This document shows, piece after piece, positions 24,344 through 37,800 of a stretch of 64,000 bases of DNA. Both the position numbers and the translations under genes were made by a program. The notes beneath the pieces were generated by a model. The model saw only the letters and a program-made list of their open reading frames with translations, made no database searches and was not told the origin of the DNA. The DNA lies in NCBI GenBank assembly GCA_905331475.1, contig CAJNYU010000157.1:62001-126000 (forward strand). The letters are read 5' to 3'. The stretch comes from Rotaria socialis. Lineage: Eukaryota > Rotifera > Eurotatoria > Philodinida > Philodinidae. Position 1 is the first letter of the stretch. Each line of letters opens with the position of its first letter.

Positions 24344-27300
24344 CTGAAAAGAAAAACAATTCAATCACTTCCTTTTAATCAGTATGATTCGATTGAGAAA
24401 ATTAATATGATAACAGACATTCACACCCGTTAGCTATTATTTGTTTTTTTTTCAATTTATAAAATAAGACGTGACCCTCTTGGTACAAATAAATTATGGT
24501 GTTGACTTAAATTTAATATTGTGTCTACTCATCTCGTTTTCTATTTGTTGACTTTGACTTGAATAAAATGAGCGTTTCAGGAAGTCTTTAAAAAGAAGTT
24601 CCTAAATAACAATCATATCTAATCATTAAACAAATCCTGGAAAAAAATTGACTGACTATTGCTTATCCCCAATGTAATTGTAACTGTAATATATACATAA
24701 ACATAGTAAATAGAAAATATTTATTGAAATCTAGATTTAAATGACAGCGTGCTCCATACATCTGTGATTATATGTATGTATTGAATCAGTAAATCATCAC
24801 AAAAATACAAAAATGATAGTGAGGATGAGATCAAGGGTGAATGTTGCATGTTAGTATGAAGGTCACTTCTATGATGCATATATATATAGATGCATGATTA
24901 TCTGTCATAACATTGCATTTATTCGTCTGTAACCATCATGAGAATCAATGACCATGTTACTGTCTACCTATCTATCTACGCTATTATGATAAACAATCTG
25001 TCGTAGTTACTTGTATAGAATAGTTTGACACTCATAAGTTTCCATAAACAATAATTTACGAAAATATATATAATAATTATCTGATACAATGAATGTTCAA
25101 CTCATTTATATAGACTTGGTCAAAATGTTTTTGGTTGATACTCGATTGTATGACTTACTTGTTGATTTATAATTAGAAATAGAGTAAAACAGATTGAATA
25201 AAAATCACTCGTTCGACTCTTTGCGTGCGTGTTTATATGATTTGATTACATCATTTTCTGGGAAAAGAAGAAATAAGAGTTCGTAATTCTTTTCTTTCTC
25301 GTTTATGATTATTTGATGAATGGACAACGGCAAGAGTCGTCCAGAGAGAGAGAGAGAGACATAGAGAAAGAGAAAATAAACCGTAGCGTGTCAAACAGGA
25401 AGGAAATCTTTAACGAAAGCGAGAAAAAAGGACAATGAATGTCAAGTATGAAATGGAATGTGAGCGTCATCATTCCCTTTATTTATGAGCATCACGTTTT
25501 CACATTTGTCCCCTTTGCTCATATATTCACCGTCTTCATGTCAAATAATACGAACAAAAATCGACCTCGATTGTCATATATAAAATATGAATCAACTATT
25601 TCCGACTCTAATATGTGAAATTCACCACATTATTCTAAGAATGAAAAGTAAAAAAATACATGTCATGCTTTTTTATGCGTTAAAAAAAGAAGAAGAAGAA
25701 AAAAGAATACTATTATGTCATTGAACAATTTGACACGAGCGGAAGAAAAAAAGACATATTAGTATAGATTAAATGTCATAGAACACTTTTAATCATCCAC
25801 AGTAATAAGTTAATTTTACTTATACAGCAGTGTCATCATCTTTCAAGATGCATCTAAATTTTTCATTAGACTTATTCTAAGAAAAATCTGAGTCCATGAC
25901 GAAGCAGGTGTCGATGAGTTAAATGATCGAGAAAAACGATTTGTAATTGACTACATACTGTGAGTAATACTATTTATATACGGTGTCAGACTATGATCGT
26001 TTCTTCTCCTATACATTTGCATCTGTGTAGTCAAAAGAAATAATTGGTATGAATGTGTCGGTCAATTCACTTCTTCTTTTTGTAAATTTTATTTAAGACA
26101 TTAAAGAATTCTCTTTGAAGAAAATGAGATTGAAGCAGATGGACAAATGCAAATGATCGATAATCAACATTGTCACAAACACTTGACAATATCGTTTATG
26201 AACAACGAATATGTGATACCATCAACTTGAGATTTTAGAAGAACATGACATGAAATAAAAGAAAAAAAATCAATCAGTGGCACATTCACCAACATTTAAA
26301 TTATATCATAGAGAATAAGCCTTTGATTTTTATCATCGTGCGTTCTTTTTTTGAAGTAATTCTTTAAGGTTAACCGGTGTCTATGCTTTTGAAGTATGCC
26401 AGTCTTCTAATCACAATCATTGATCATCGTTTTCTTTCTTTCTTTCTTTCTTTCTTTATCATTACAACAAGAATAATTGATTTGCTTGTTCTTTTAACTC
26501 TGTTTTTTTCTCCTGCAAAAATCCTTTATCAAGTTAATCGGCTAGTGTTTATCTCTTACACTTGATTAGTTCACACGAGTAATTCTGTTTTGTTTAGTTA
26601 ACCATTGTTTCATGTTGAATAGACCACGTGCAATATTTTAGTGTCCAAAGTAATTATGAACAATTTATGAATTCGACTAAGATGGTCGTATTCATAAACG
26701 TAAATTTCGTTATTAATTGATGAATAACTAACAGTAAGAGTTGTTCGATGCGGTTTTGTCAACAGTCGGCGAATCATGCTTTGAATACCATCGTAGTTTG
26801 TTAGTGATAAACTTTCAGGTAATTATTGTGAATATGTTTGTTTGAGAAAACTAATAAATTAGATTATAGTGAATACTAAGTACGACATCGTGATGATTCA
26901 TTGCAACTAAAAGGCAAACGTCTTATGTTGATGAGATTGAATGGATATTCCATGCAAAAAAATGATTTTATCACAGTCAAGAGTTACACTGATCTTTAAG
27001 TAAGAATCATCGTGTCTTGTTATTTCCTGGAAAATATTTCAATTTTACACATCCACTAGTTTCAATGATTTACTTCGTTCGTAAATAAAAATTCTAACAT
27101 ACTGTAATGTGTACTAGAACATGTTTATCATTCTCATTCAAAATAAAAGATATCTATTTGTGTATGTTTCTTACTTATTTATGATAGTACAAAGAATAAA
27201 ACAACGAAGTTCGCACAGAAGAATCAAATTTTTTATTTTAGAACTTAAATTGTTTTCTTGATTAGTTTATACATTTAATCTATTGGGTGTAATGCGTGTG

Positions 27301-27463
27301 AACGATTCAATATCGAAAGAAACTAAAATAAATAAATAAATAAAATAAATGGTGATTATGAGTCATAGACAGTTTTCTTTCTTTCTGTTTCTTTCGTTTG
27401 TCTAGTTTGCAATGTTTGCTGGCTGTTTCAATATATATAGTCGAAGAAATTGTACCATCACTC
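24344..27463. other. Long intergenic stretch between protocadherin and U1
   Basis: About 3 kb; probably the protocadherin promoter side, also upstream of U1. Contains a GA tract (25346-25362) and a TTTC microsatellite (26431-26457). No coding sequence seen. Confidence 0.5.
26431..26457. repeat. (TTTC)n microsatellite
   Basis: Six to seven uninterrupted TTTC units. Confidence 0.9.
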
Positions 27464-27625
27464 ATACTTACCTGCCACGGATGCATTCACGATCAACAAC
27501 GTCAATGCTCCAGGTTGAGGCGCGAGCATTGCACCCCGCTCCCGTTGACGCCTGCGAAAGGTCCACATCGGACTTTCTCGAGTGGATAATTTATTCCGCG
27601 GTCATTTGCGTTCGCGCACTGGCCA
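27464..27625 (+). ncRNA. U1 spliceosomal snRNA
   Basis: RNA of the U1 snRNP that pairs with 5' splice sites. The 5' end is ATACTTACCTG, the invariant 5'-splice-site-pairing sequence. Stem-loop 2 carries ATTGCAC, the U1A-binding loop. An Sm-like site ATAATTTATT lies at 27586-27595, followed by a terminal hairpin GGTCATTTGCGTTCGCGCACTGGCC whose loop matches the conserved GCGTTCGCGC. Length is about 162 nt, against 164 in human. The patch is much more GC-rich than its surroundings. The 3' end is inferred from the hairpin. It stands alone in a gene-poor region; whether it is expressed or a retrocopy cannot be seen, but the intact features and the 3'-box-like sequence favour a functional gene. Confidence 0.93.
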
Positions 27626-27634
27626 TTTAATCAA

Positions 27635-27647
27635 GTTCAAAAAGATA
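27635..27647 (+). promoter_or_regulatory. snRNA 3'-box-like element
   Basis: GTTCAAAAAGATA starts 10 nt downstream of the inferred U1 3' end and resembles the metazoan snRNA 3' box (GTTTN0-3AAARNNAGA), which directs Integrator-dependent 3' processing. The position is typical; the match is imperfect. Confidence 0.5.
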
Positions 27648-28140
27648 AAACCACTAATGCTGTTTCGCGGACTCTTCTGAATATTGTATGGACGTCTATG
27701 TTTTGCCTATCGGAAATTTTTGAATAATCTCAAGAAATCGAAAGGAACTTTTAGTAAATGTTATTTTATTCGATGGCTTCATGCAAAACAAGAATATATT
27801 TTCGTTAAAAGCATTTTGTATATACTTTTCGTCGTTGAAATTATTCATCTCAGAACAAGAATCAATTTTGAGATGACTGAAAAGTGGCTCCTACCAAATT
27901 ATATGCGTAACAACATAAATTACTAGTAATTTATGTCTTAAATGACATATTATCCTATGAGAAAATCTGTTTCAAAATCCATTATATAAACAGTAGAAAG
28001 ATGATGATTAAGATCTTGACGTTAGTCAGAATATTTTCAAAGAATTCTTTCTATGGAAATAGGATTATTTAAAGCCTCATATTGCATTGTCGACACACAT
28101 TATCAGTAACTACGAGTGTCATCAAGTAAGTAATGGGATA

Positions 28141-28897
28141 TGGTGTCGATTGAGCGAAAATTATAATAGCGAAAAAAATGAGCGAAAATAAAAACTGCGA
28201 AAAGTTAAATAGCAAAAACCCGAAGTGGTTTTATTAGCAAAAAGAGCGACTGTAGAAATTACAGAAATCTTTTCTTGATAAAAATCGATTGTTTGTTTGA
28301 CGATGAATCATCATGCTGATGTGTCTGCATATATGACCGCACTTGTCCGTTTCACTCTTCTCAACGTGTTAATCTATTATATTCTTTTTTTTTTCGATAT
28401 ATATAATCGTCCGTAATTGATGTTGCATAGTTCATTCATTTAGTCCATTTCACTCACCAGTGATGACTGACCCGACAAAACTCTCTTTTACCATTTCAAA
28501 TCGAGGGAAACGAATGCTTATTTATTCAGGATATGTTTATCGACTAAAAAAGTCCACAAAAACTGTTAAGTACTGAGTTTGTCAATCAAAAATAGCTGTG
28601 CAGCGAATGTTTATACCAATGCAAGTGATCAATTCGTTAAAGCTAATGGGCAACATCAACATTTGCCCGCACCCACACACACCCTTCAAATACTTTATTT
28701 CTAAATCGGTAGTTTTTTATATCATTTGATGCTCATGTATTACATTTCTTTTAAATTTAAAAAACACATTATTTTTTATGTTAAGTTAAACTGAAGATTT
28801 CTCTATTTTACACTTCTCTGTTTTACCCTTCACAATTCGCTCAAAAACTTTTCGCTCAAAATTTTTCGCTAAAACGTTTTTCGCTGATTTACCACCA
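28141..28897. mobile_element. GCGAAAA-rich foldback element (non-autonomous, TA duplication)
   Basis: Left end TGGTGTCGATTGAGCGAAAA and right end TCGCTGATTTACCACCA are inverted copies (TGGTG...CACCA), flanked on both sides by TA. Just inside each end the motif GCGAAAA (right side TTTTCGC) recurs four to six times in inverted orientation. The middle is ordinary AT-rich DNA with a short CACCCACACACACCC tract. No ORF. The TA duplication fits a Tc1/mariner-type non-autonomous element. Confidence 0.7.
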
Positions 28898-31100
28898 TAC
28901 CTTACGATCTATTGAATTTTGTTTTCCTTCGAACATACATGATTAAAGAAATATAACGAACACGTAAGTGAAAGAGTAACAAAAATATTAATTTTCAAAT
29001 GTTTCATAGATAATCGATCGCAGATTCTTCAAAGTAGAACCATCTTCATTATTTTTAATTTAATAGATAAAGATATCTAATCATTGACAGTACGTCCTGG
29101 AGAACTCAATACTATTTATTTTGAAAAAATGAAACAAGAAAATTCATCTATATTATCTTAGCTCGTTTACATGAGAAAGTGTATAAATTATCTTACTCTA
29201 GCATTTCAGAGAACTATGAAGTTTTCAGCTAATTTAGTTGATTGAAAAAAATGATTTATTAAACAACTTTTAATCACATAACTCATCGCCGTGAGTGCTA
29301 TAAGTAAGTAAAAGAGAAATGCATTTCATAATAGTTTTAGAATGAAATTGATTCTACTTGAATAGCCATAATAATCTGTACGGTACGGTTGAACTCTGAA
29401 TCAGAAATAAATTCGAAAGAAAAATTCGTTAGATATTCATAATCTAAGATTCAGATAAGAAATTTATCTTTGCTATTGTTACTGTAAAGTGTTTATGTGA
29501 ATTATAAGTGTAGGTTCAACTAAATATGCGTAGTAATAAATACACATGTGATGACTCATGATTATATTAGAGCGCAGTTGATCTCGTTGAAATATGTTTA
29601 AAAGTAAAAATCATCGTTATGGTTTTGGTTCGACTGATTTTGAGATGTTTTAAGCATGAACATGTTATTACTTATCTTGATAGTTTTAATGAAGTATAGG
29701 TTTTAGTTGAAACGATGAACAAGAGACAAAGTCTGTCACATTGAAGATTTTTATTTAAAATATAGACCATAGAGTTTTCCAAAAATCAAAATGATCATTG
29801 TTAGGCTCGTATCTCATTCATAGGAGTGGAGTAGTTCAATTAATACTTGAATTTTAAAATGAAATCTTGAGAAAAATATTAAAGAATAAAATTCAACCTA
29901 CTACAAACAGTTTAACAATAAATTTGTATCTTTTAAACATAAACATCAAGTTTCATATTACGTAGAAGTTAATTTCCTAAAACGCCTTAATTATCTACTA
30001 CTGTACTGAATATACCTTTAAAACTCTAAGCACCTATATATCGATTTAAATTTAAACTTGAATGAAGTATCTTTTCATAACTATGGCAACGAGTTGTAAA
30101 CGTTTACGAAATCTAAAATTAATTTATCTTCATTCTCCTTAGTTTTATCTTAAACAATTAGTATTTTTCAAAGTTCGTAGTTGTTGCCATCGGATTGATC
30201 TGCGACGATCGACTCGATCAATTATCAGCGGCAGACTAGATACGGTACGCTCAATTAGAATAGAAATTAACTCAGAACACAATCATTGACGTTGAAGAAG
30301 AATATCCTGACTTATTCAATATAAGCCGGCGTTGATATAAAAACCATAGATGTCAACTGCATAAGTGATAATGCTGAAATGATTTATAAAATTAATATAG
30401 AAATAAAGTGAAAAGTAATTTTAAAAAGCGTCAAACTAATAGAAGACGATAGCAATAGAATTCATTTTTACTGTCAAAAATATCTTTTTAATAAAATTAT
30501 TTATAGTTAAACAAAATATAGAAATGAACACATTAAATAGATAAGACGAAAGATTTTTCGAAATCAAAATGACAATTAGTATCTAAAAAAAACAAATTTC
30601 ATAGTATAAAACTTTCTAGAGCATATGTTGTTTTAGCACGTAGCTCATGTTTTGTTGAATTATATAGTGTGGAGATTTGCAACTCCTGAAGCCTTGTCGC
30701 AGCGCCACAGGCATTGGCAAATGTTCCTAATATCGTATTAAATGTCATAAATCAAAAATATGTTGTTCTATTATCGATGAAAAATGTTCTTATTCTACTT
30801 CTTGATCATTACTTAGAGTAAAAATGAGAAAATGTGTTTCAAAATAGCAAATGTATATAGGGCACAAATCTGTTTTGTTTGTTTTTCAAAAGATGCCTCT
30901 AGATATTGGTATACATATATTCATACTCTTCTGAATGGTGAATTAACTTTTTCAACAGCCTATCAAATGCTCTGTGTATATTAGCAACAACATAAGAAAG
31001 TAAGACAATTTCACAAGTCTAGTTTTATTACTACAAAAATTTATTTCAAAATCAAAGCACAATCACTTTTATTGTAAATCTACACAAGCCCATAACAAGC

Positions 31101-31588
31101 ATGATGACAACACTAGGAAAAGATACAATGAAGCCAACTAGTTCTGTTCCAAATGATATGTATGTTAAATTGATCTCATCGGATGAACATGAATTTTATC
31201 TTAAACGTGACCTTGCTCTGACTTCTCAAACAATAAAAGCCATGTTAAGTGGACCAGGTTTGTAGCTTGTTTTATGCGATAATTTTTCTTACGATGAAAT
31301 AAATTGCATGTTTTTCGTTTTCGTTCTTTCTTTCAGGACAATATGCAGAGAATGAAACAAATGTTATTCATTTTCGAAGTATCAGTTCGCAGGTGATACA
31401 CAAAGATAAATCCTATAATTTTGATTTAAATATAATCAATATTCTATTTATAGGTTCTTGCACGTATCTGTTCATATTTTGCTTACAAAGCTCGATACTC
31501 GAATTCACCAAATGAAATACCAGAATTTCCAATTGCCCCTGACCAAGCGCTTGAGTTACTTATGGCAGCAAATTTTCTTGATTGTTAA
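31101..31588 (+). CDS. ELOC: Elongin C
   Basis: Adaptor of the Elongin BC complex, linking BC-box proteins to Cullin-2/5 ubiquitin ligases, and subunit of the Elongin transcription factor. Three exons on the plus strand: 31101-31257, 31337-31392, 31454-31588; introns of 79 and 61 bp; total 115 aa (112 in human). Skp1/BTB fold with near-identity to animal Elongin C over its length: [56 protein letters not shown], and the terminal AANFLDC. A doubled ATG opens the frame. An AATAAA overlaps the region just after the stop and another lies at 31650-31655. It is the only protein gene on this strand. Confidence 0.97.
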
Positions 31589-31655
31589 ATAAAAATTTTT
31601 AAAAGTTCTATATTAAAGAAATGGCAAAACGAAATGAAATCAATGACTAAATAAA
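31588..31655 (+). terminator. ELOC: Poly(A) signals of Elongin C
   Basis: AATAAA at 31588-31593 and again at 31650-31655; the second is better placed for a short 3'UTR. Confidence 0.5.
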
Positions 31656-34099
31656 ATTCGATTTGCACTCATTGAAAATATAGAAGGTATATGTTGTATT
31701 GGTTAGATTCACTTCTTTTAAATTCATGAAATCATTTTGTATTACTCAATATCATTTGATAAGATCAAATGAATATTAGAATGACTAAAACGAGACAGAA
31801 AATATAATGATCCTCGTCTAAATGTTACATGGATATCTGAAGATATTTTGTCAACTATTTGATATGCTTAACTGACTACAACAATTTTAAATCTATTCTT
31901 AAGTTAGCTTGTTATCATGCATTAGTTTCACGAAAAATGATGCTGTTATAAATATCATTCATTGGGTTACATCAAAATAATTTATGTGACTGATTTTTTT
32001 GTAATCATACATATATTTTATAGAGTCACAAAAATTGATTCTACATCAGAACGAAGAAAATTTATTTCTCCTATAGATCATGCTAGTTTGTTTACATCTT
32101 TTATTAGGTTTGTTCTATTAGCCTAGAACATACTTTTCAAAATTAGGAAAATTGCATCTTAATTTCATTATCAACATCTTAATAATACCGGCAAAAAAAG
32201 TATTTTATGAACCCGAAAAATCAATCTATAAAATATATTAATGTTTGTGGAATAAATCAACCTGGCGTTGTAAAAATCTTCGACATCGCATTATATTTCT
32301 TTATCAAACATTTTAATTAATAAATAAAGCATTTTCATTGCAAAATTTATGATCGATCGGAATGTACCAAACTCAGTTAAACAACAACTATCAATCAATC
32401 ATCTGAACACATGTACAGAAACATGTATCTCATCGGTATTTGTTTAATAATTATGTGTTAGAATATATACAAACAGACATTTTTCCCCAAAAGATTTTTG
32501 TGTTCATAGGATCATTCTTAATTGATACATACGCTAGATGATTGTGTAATAATCTTACCACGAAATAGATCATTGTCGTTCTCCGCATATATCATTTATA
32601 ATTGTTCTGGTAGCTTATATGTTTTGATAACTCAATGAAAGATGATCATAGACTTTATTTTACGGTTTTTTCCCACTGTTGTTTCAAAAATAAAAACCCA
32701 AATACATGATTATTTGCGTACAGGCAAAATTTATTCATTAGAACAAAAAACATGACCGATTATTGAACATAGTAGTGTCATTGTTGGGATGTAATTTTCG
32801 AGTGATTTATTTTATACAGAACAAATCGATCTCATATGTTACGTAAAAGGATCATTAAAACCTAATAACTGAGTTTTAGGTTACATGCGAATAAATCTTG
32901 TACACACTTGTCTCAATATTAGTGAACATGAAAAGTTATGATCAACCTTCAATCATCTACAGAGAAAAAAAAATGGATTTTACTATGTATATAAATGTTT
33001 TTTGATAAAATCGAACGATTCATGTGTAATAGCACTTAGTGGTTGCCTAAATCAGGCATTGGGTGAAAAAAATCTATCATGCTAAGATTATTATTCATGT
33101 GTTAATAATTTATTTGTTTCATATCATTATCAACGCTGGGTTTTGTCTCTCTCTCACTCACTCTCCGAATCAGACTATGGAATTATGTAATATACGATGC
33201 AATGTAAAACTGGTCGTATAAACAAAACATATATATATATATATATATGATATAGATGATTATTATTGATCAATCTCACTTTATTATAGATTTTTCTGAT
33301 TGTCAAGATGTCTCGCCAAATTTGTAATTTTTCAAACTGATTGTCCAATTTCGTGAATGTATAACAACGATTAAATAATAATGATATATTCATTAATCAC
33401 ACGTGCTCATTAAAAAATATATATAGTTTTAAATTGAACAAATCGATAAAATATTTTATTCTAAGTAGAAATTATTTAAGTTAGATAGAATCAATTTATT
33501 TTAGTTGTTGTTATCTAAAACCTTAAAAAAAAACTCGAAATTAAAATCAATACTCAATCGTCATCAGTTTCTATGATCAATAATTATTACAGTCATCAAA
33601 AATGCATTTACAACGCCTTATTATATCAATATTAGTGAAGCACGTACAAGGTTAAACCGATCATAATGTAAGAAAAATAAGAATTTTATGATTGACGGTG
33701 CATAAATAATTTTGGCTCAGAAATATATTTGACCTATTGATGATCTCTCAATATATTCATCAATTTAGCTCATATCAATGTTAGTTTTTATAAATTAGAC
33801 TTTTGTAGCCAACTGAAATAAAAGAATGCGATCGTCATTGACAAAAAACGAGAATGAATATAATCTTTAGATCTATCCTTGAACTATGCTATTTAGACGC
33901 TTGAAAATTATTACCTAATACATAGTATTAAAAAGAAACAAATTCACAATTTTTATCTTTCGAATAAATCGTTTTCATATACGTGTCTTTCTGCCTCTCT
34001 TTCTATATGTATCTATATATATATATATATTATGAATAATAAAAAAAGAAGAAATAATTTGTACCAAAAACGACTCTAACGGAAACAAAACAAAATGTT
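31589..34099. other. Intergenic stretch
   Basis: AT-rich, with (AT)n at about 33226-33247 and 34015-34030. No coding sequence seen. Confidence 0.5.
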
Positions 34100-34804
34100 T
34101 TAGACAGTAATTCCATTTTGTTGATGTTTACCATGAAACAAATAATTCGAATAAAGATATGATTGATTATCGTTTGTTTCCAAACTATGAGATGATATTG
34201 TTGGATACATATTCATCGGTTGTTCTGTATTATTAAAAAGTTCTTTCCAATCATTATAATAATGCTCAGATGGTACATGAGCTGATGATGATGATACACT
34301 TGCTGTTAATGCATCTTTTGGTTGTTGAGGTAAAAGATATGTTTGAGGATTAGATTTTTTAAAAAATAATTGATGATGTGGAGGTGAAAATGGAAAATGA
34401 TCAACAAATAATGATTGATTTGTTGATAAGTATTCTTCTTTTTTATTTTGATTTCGTTTATAAAGACGATAAAAGATTACGAATATTATTAAACTAATTA
34501 ATAATAAAAGAATAATTATTAAAATACATGTTAATAGAATAGGTAGCGTTAGAAAAGTTAAATTAATTCTTTCAATTAAAGATATATTCGTTTGATTTCT
34601 TGATAAAAATGATTTTTCATGAAGATTGAATGGACTAAATGAGCTTGTTTGTAAATTTTCTAATGCACAACAATAACGACGAGACTCTGATCCACAGCAT
34701 ATACGCTTTTGGCCAGATAATGATGGGCAATCAAAGCCATTATTCCAAATGCCATATTCATCCAAAAATCCTGGACAACTTGAACGCTGTTCTTCTGGAT
34801 TCAT
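34100..34804 (-). CDS. Shisa-like transmembrane protein, N-terminal signal exon not found
   Basis: A single visible exon of 234 codons. The N-terminal region carries the Shisa cysteine pattern: CPGFLDEYGIWNNGFDCPS, then ICCGSESRRYCC, matching the family's C...GF.CP...CCG...YCC. It is followed by a 25-residue membrane segment (TLPILLTCILIIILLLLISLII), a basic stop-transfer patch (RLYKRNQNKK) and a Ser/Pro/Asn-rich cytoplasmic tail. Shisa proteins act in the ER or at the cell surface on receptor maturation and trafficking (Wnt, FGF, glutamate receptors). Family members have a cleaved signal peptide; here the ATG lies only nine residues before the first Cys. A TAG shortly upstream could be a splice acceptor, so a signal-peptide exon further upstream is likely but I could not identify it. 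Confidence 0.82.
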   Translation of the reverse strand: MNPEEQRSSCPGFLDEYGIWNNGFDCPSLSGQKRICCGSESRRYCCALENLQTSSFSPFNLHEKSFLSRNQTNISLIERINLTFLTLPILLTCILIIILLLLISLIIFVIFYRLYKRNQNKKEEYLSTNQSLFVDHFPFSPPHHQLFFKKSNPQTYLLPQQPKDALTASVSSSSAHVPSEHYYNDWKELFNNTEQPMNMYPTISSHSLETNDNQSYLYSNYLFHGKHQQNGITV

Positions 34805-37800
34805 AATAATATTAACTTTCTAATCGACCGATATTACATAATCTATAAGAAGAAAAAAGAAAAATTCTTTAGTCATGCAATTGCGTTGATAAAACGAACG
34901 AAAACTGTCAACACCATCAAGTGATTCTTATATGACTCCATAAGTAGAAATAATATTTAAATCTATGAATTTATCCTCTTATGTATGCATACAGGAAAAA
35001 AAAACGAGGTTAACCATTTATCTAACTGGTCTATATAAACAAACAGCGAAAAATAAAAATTCATTACGATTTACTTTTGCATAGATTTTGACATCATTTT
35101 TATATTGTTGTTACTTATGTTAATGATTTAACGTACTGTGTTAAAATAGTTTTTCTTTTCTTGAAAATTAAACCAAGCATACGTACCGGAAATTCATTTC
35201 ATACCTGATGTTCTTCTTTCTGCTAATCCTATTTAACCTTGATGAATACCAACAAAAGAAACGATTTCTTTTTGTTACCAATCACTTGAAAATGATGTGT
35301 ATGCACAACGAAGCACCAATTTTACCCTCATTCATTCTCGTACTATTATTTCTAAAAAGACAGAGAGAGAACAAGAAAGAACTGAAATGATTTACACATG
35401 TTGTTTGTTTCGTCAATTTTTCTAGGATTGTACATATGACATATCCTATGGGAGAGTAACATACGTTCTTAATGAGCTCTTCTTCATTATCGTGTAACAA
35501 CATATTGAACATAGTCAAATGAAAAAGGGTAATATCAACATCAACGATAGTCGTTCCTTTTATTATTATTATTATATAATAAACAATATATTAAGCTTAA
35601 GGAATATTAACACTTTGATTCGTAGTTGATACTGAACTTTACTTACTTATCATTATTTGAACAATGAGAAAAAAAAAATATATATATATATATGTATATC
35701 GTTTCATGACAACTACAAGAGTAAATTCCTATTGCTGTATCGTTTCCTATAAAATAAATAAATACAAGGAAGAGAAAAGAAAAAAGGACGGAAAAGATGA
35801 TCATTGCATGCACATGATTAGTGTTAAACACATATGGAGATGATAGTACTCTAGTGTAAAAAGAAACTTTTATATAATGACACAGATGATTGAACACCAC
35901 AAATCTGCTCGTGCCAAATGCATCTACGAATTTGCCGTGAAATCTAAACAGATACACGTGAAGAATCAACCAATACAGTTCATATATTAAATTGAATACA
36001 AGCTTATGTGATATATTGATACATATGTAACTATATTGGCGATGACCTTTTTGACTTCTATCATTATCTAAATCATTATCCTTATATCCTTTGTGATCAA
36101 TAAAAACGTAGTTAACATAATTTAATATTGTATAGGACAATTATTAGTAATGCAATTATGAAGAAAAATAAATCTAAGAAAATCTTTACCGCAGCGAGTT
36201 TGAGCAGATGATATCATTAATATAACATTGACTATTACCTTTTGAATAAAGATCATTTTATTATTAAAAATAACATCAATCGAAACCTATGCAATGATTT
36301 ATACGTTCGACAAAATTAAATTAGAAATCAATATTAGTAATATTGAGACTATTCATAATTCAACGAATTCGTATAACATAGTTGATATGAATACATCTAC
36401 GTTTATATTTTATTCAACTCTTTGTATCATGTTTTTATGCGTGTTACCATAAACTTTTCGTTATACTTCCTATCTCTTGTTCAGCTATGATCACTTACTG
36501 TTCCAACAATTTTCGTTTTCACTAAAAATATTCCGTTAACATAGATGTATCGCATAGTCGTAGTTACATTGTAGCTAACATTTTTTATTTTTATCACAAA
36601 GAAAACATTACTATGTGCTATTACACAAGTAATGTCAAAGATAGTAAATGTTTTCAAGGTTAAATTATTTACTGTTAAATTCTTGTGTTAGTGATATTCA
36701 TCTTAATTATTTCTTTGATTTATGCCGCCGAAGCGGAGATCTAGAGTACATAATTCACTGTACGTTGACTATCTGGATGAAAAGATATGACTAATACATC
36801 TATTGTTTGAACAAAATCCCAAGAAATTTTCTAAATGTAACACAACACTACGTAGTCTATTCATAATTAAGAAGGTCAATATTCTCGATTGAAAAAACAT
36901 GTACATGTAAATTCTTGACATCCAAACGTTTACATTGCAATTGATTTACTCGAGTAGGAACAATCGTTGGTATCGATTGCAAGAATATGGGATGGCACGG
37001 GGACTATATTCATAACAGATGAATGTTAAATCAAATCATGACAACATTATGATGAAGGTCATATGGATGCTTTTGCATTTTTCAAATTTGTTATTGCATT
37101 CAAATATTTTCATCATCTATCATAAAGTAGAATACACGTCTTGCTTTGTTGTTTTTCTGTTATTCCTTTTTTCATACATTTATTACATTAGTTTTTCTTT
37201 TATTGTGGCACTAAACAAAGGCTATTGCAATCAGTGTTGTTCTCTTTTCATTTGAATCATCAACGGGCAATAAATTATATAAAGCAAAATATTTTACTTC
37301 AGTGAATTTATGTACATCGGCTATTTATAAACGTCTTTATTCTAACCGTGGATATACCGTTTAGAATTGACTGATCATTGATTTAGTGTATATAGAGCAC
37401 ACTATTATTAGTATTAATTGAAGCATTAGAACATAATGATCTATGAGGACATATTTTGATAGAATTGATGTCTGCACGTTGTAAAAAAATGTTTTTTTTT
37501 CCAATGAATCCTATGTTAATGACTAACAGTTTAATACGCACATTAGCACTCTATATGTCGAGTTTTGCGACTGGTACTCATCAGATCTCTTCTGAATATT
37601 TGTTAGCACGCGTAGATAGATGCTTCTGCTATGAACTCCATGATTGTAGTCATCTCACTAACACGTCTACGATCTGCTCGACATTGAATGGAAATAATCA
37701 GGAATAAAATATTTCGTTTAGAAAGTATTATTGAGATAAAACAAAGTACTATTCGATTAGATCTGATTTCTAAAACAGACTTTCAATAGACAGGCTACAT

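Larger units (their letters stand above)
27626..31100. other. Intergenic stretch between U1 and Elongin C
   Basis: Contains the 757-bp foldback element at 28141-28897; the remainder is AT-rich with no gene seen. Confidence 0.5.

Noticed and set aside
27398..27630. Two overlapping ORFs of 63 and 72 codons in the GC-rich patch
   Set aside because: They lie on the U1 snRNA gene and result from its high GC content.
37456..37707. 83-codon plus-strand ORF with six Cys
   Set aside because: No signal peptide, irregular Cys spacing, no neighbours; treated as chance.
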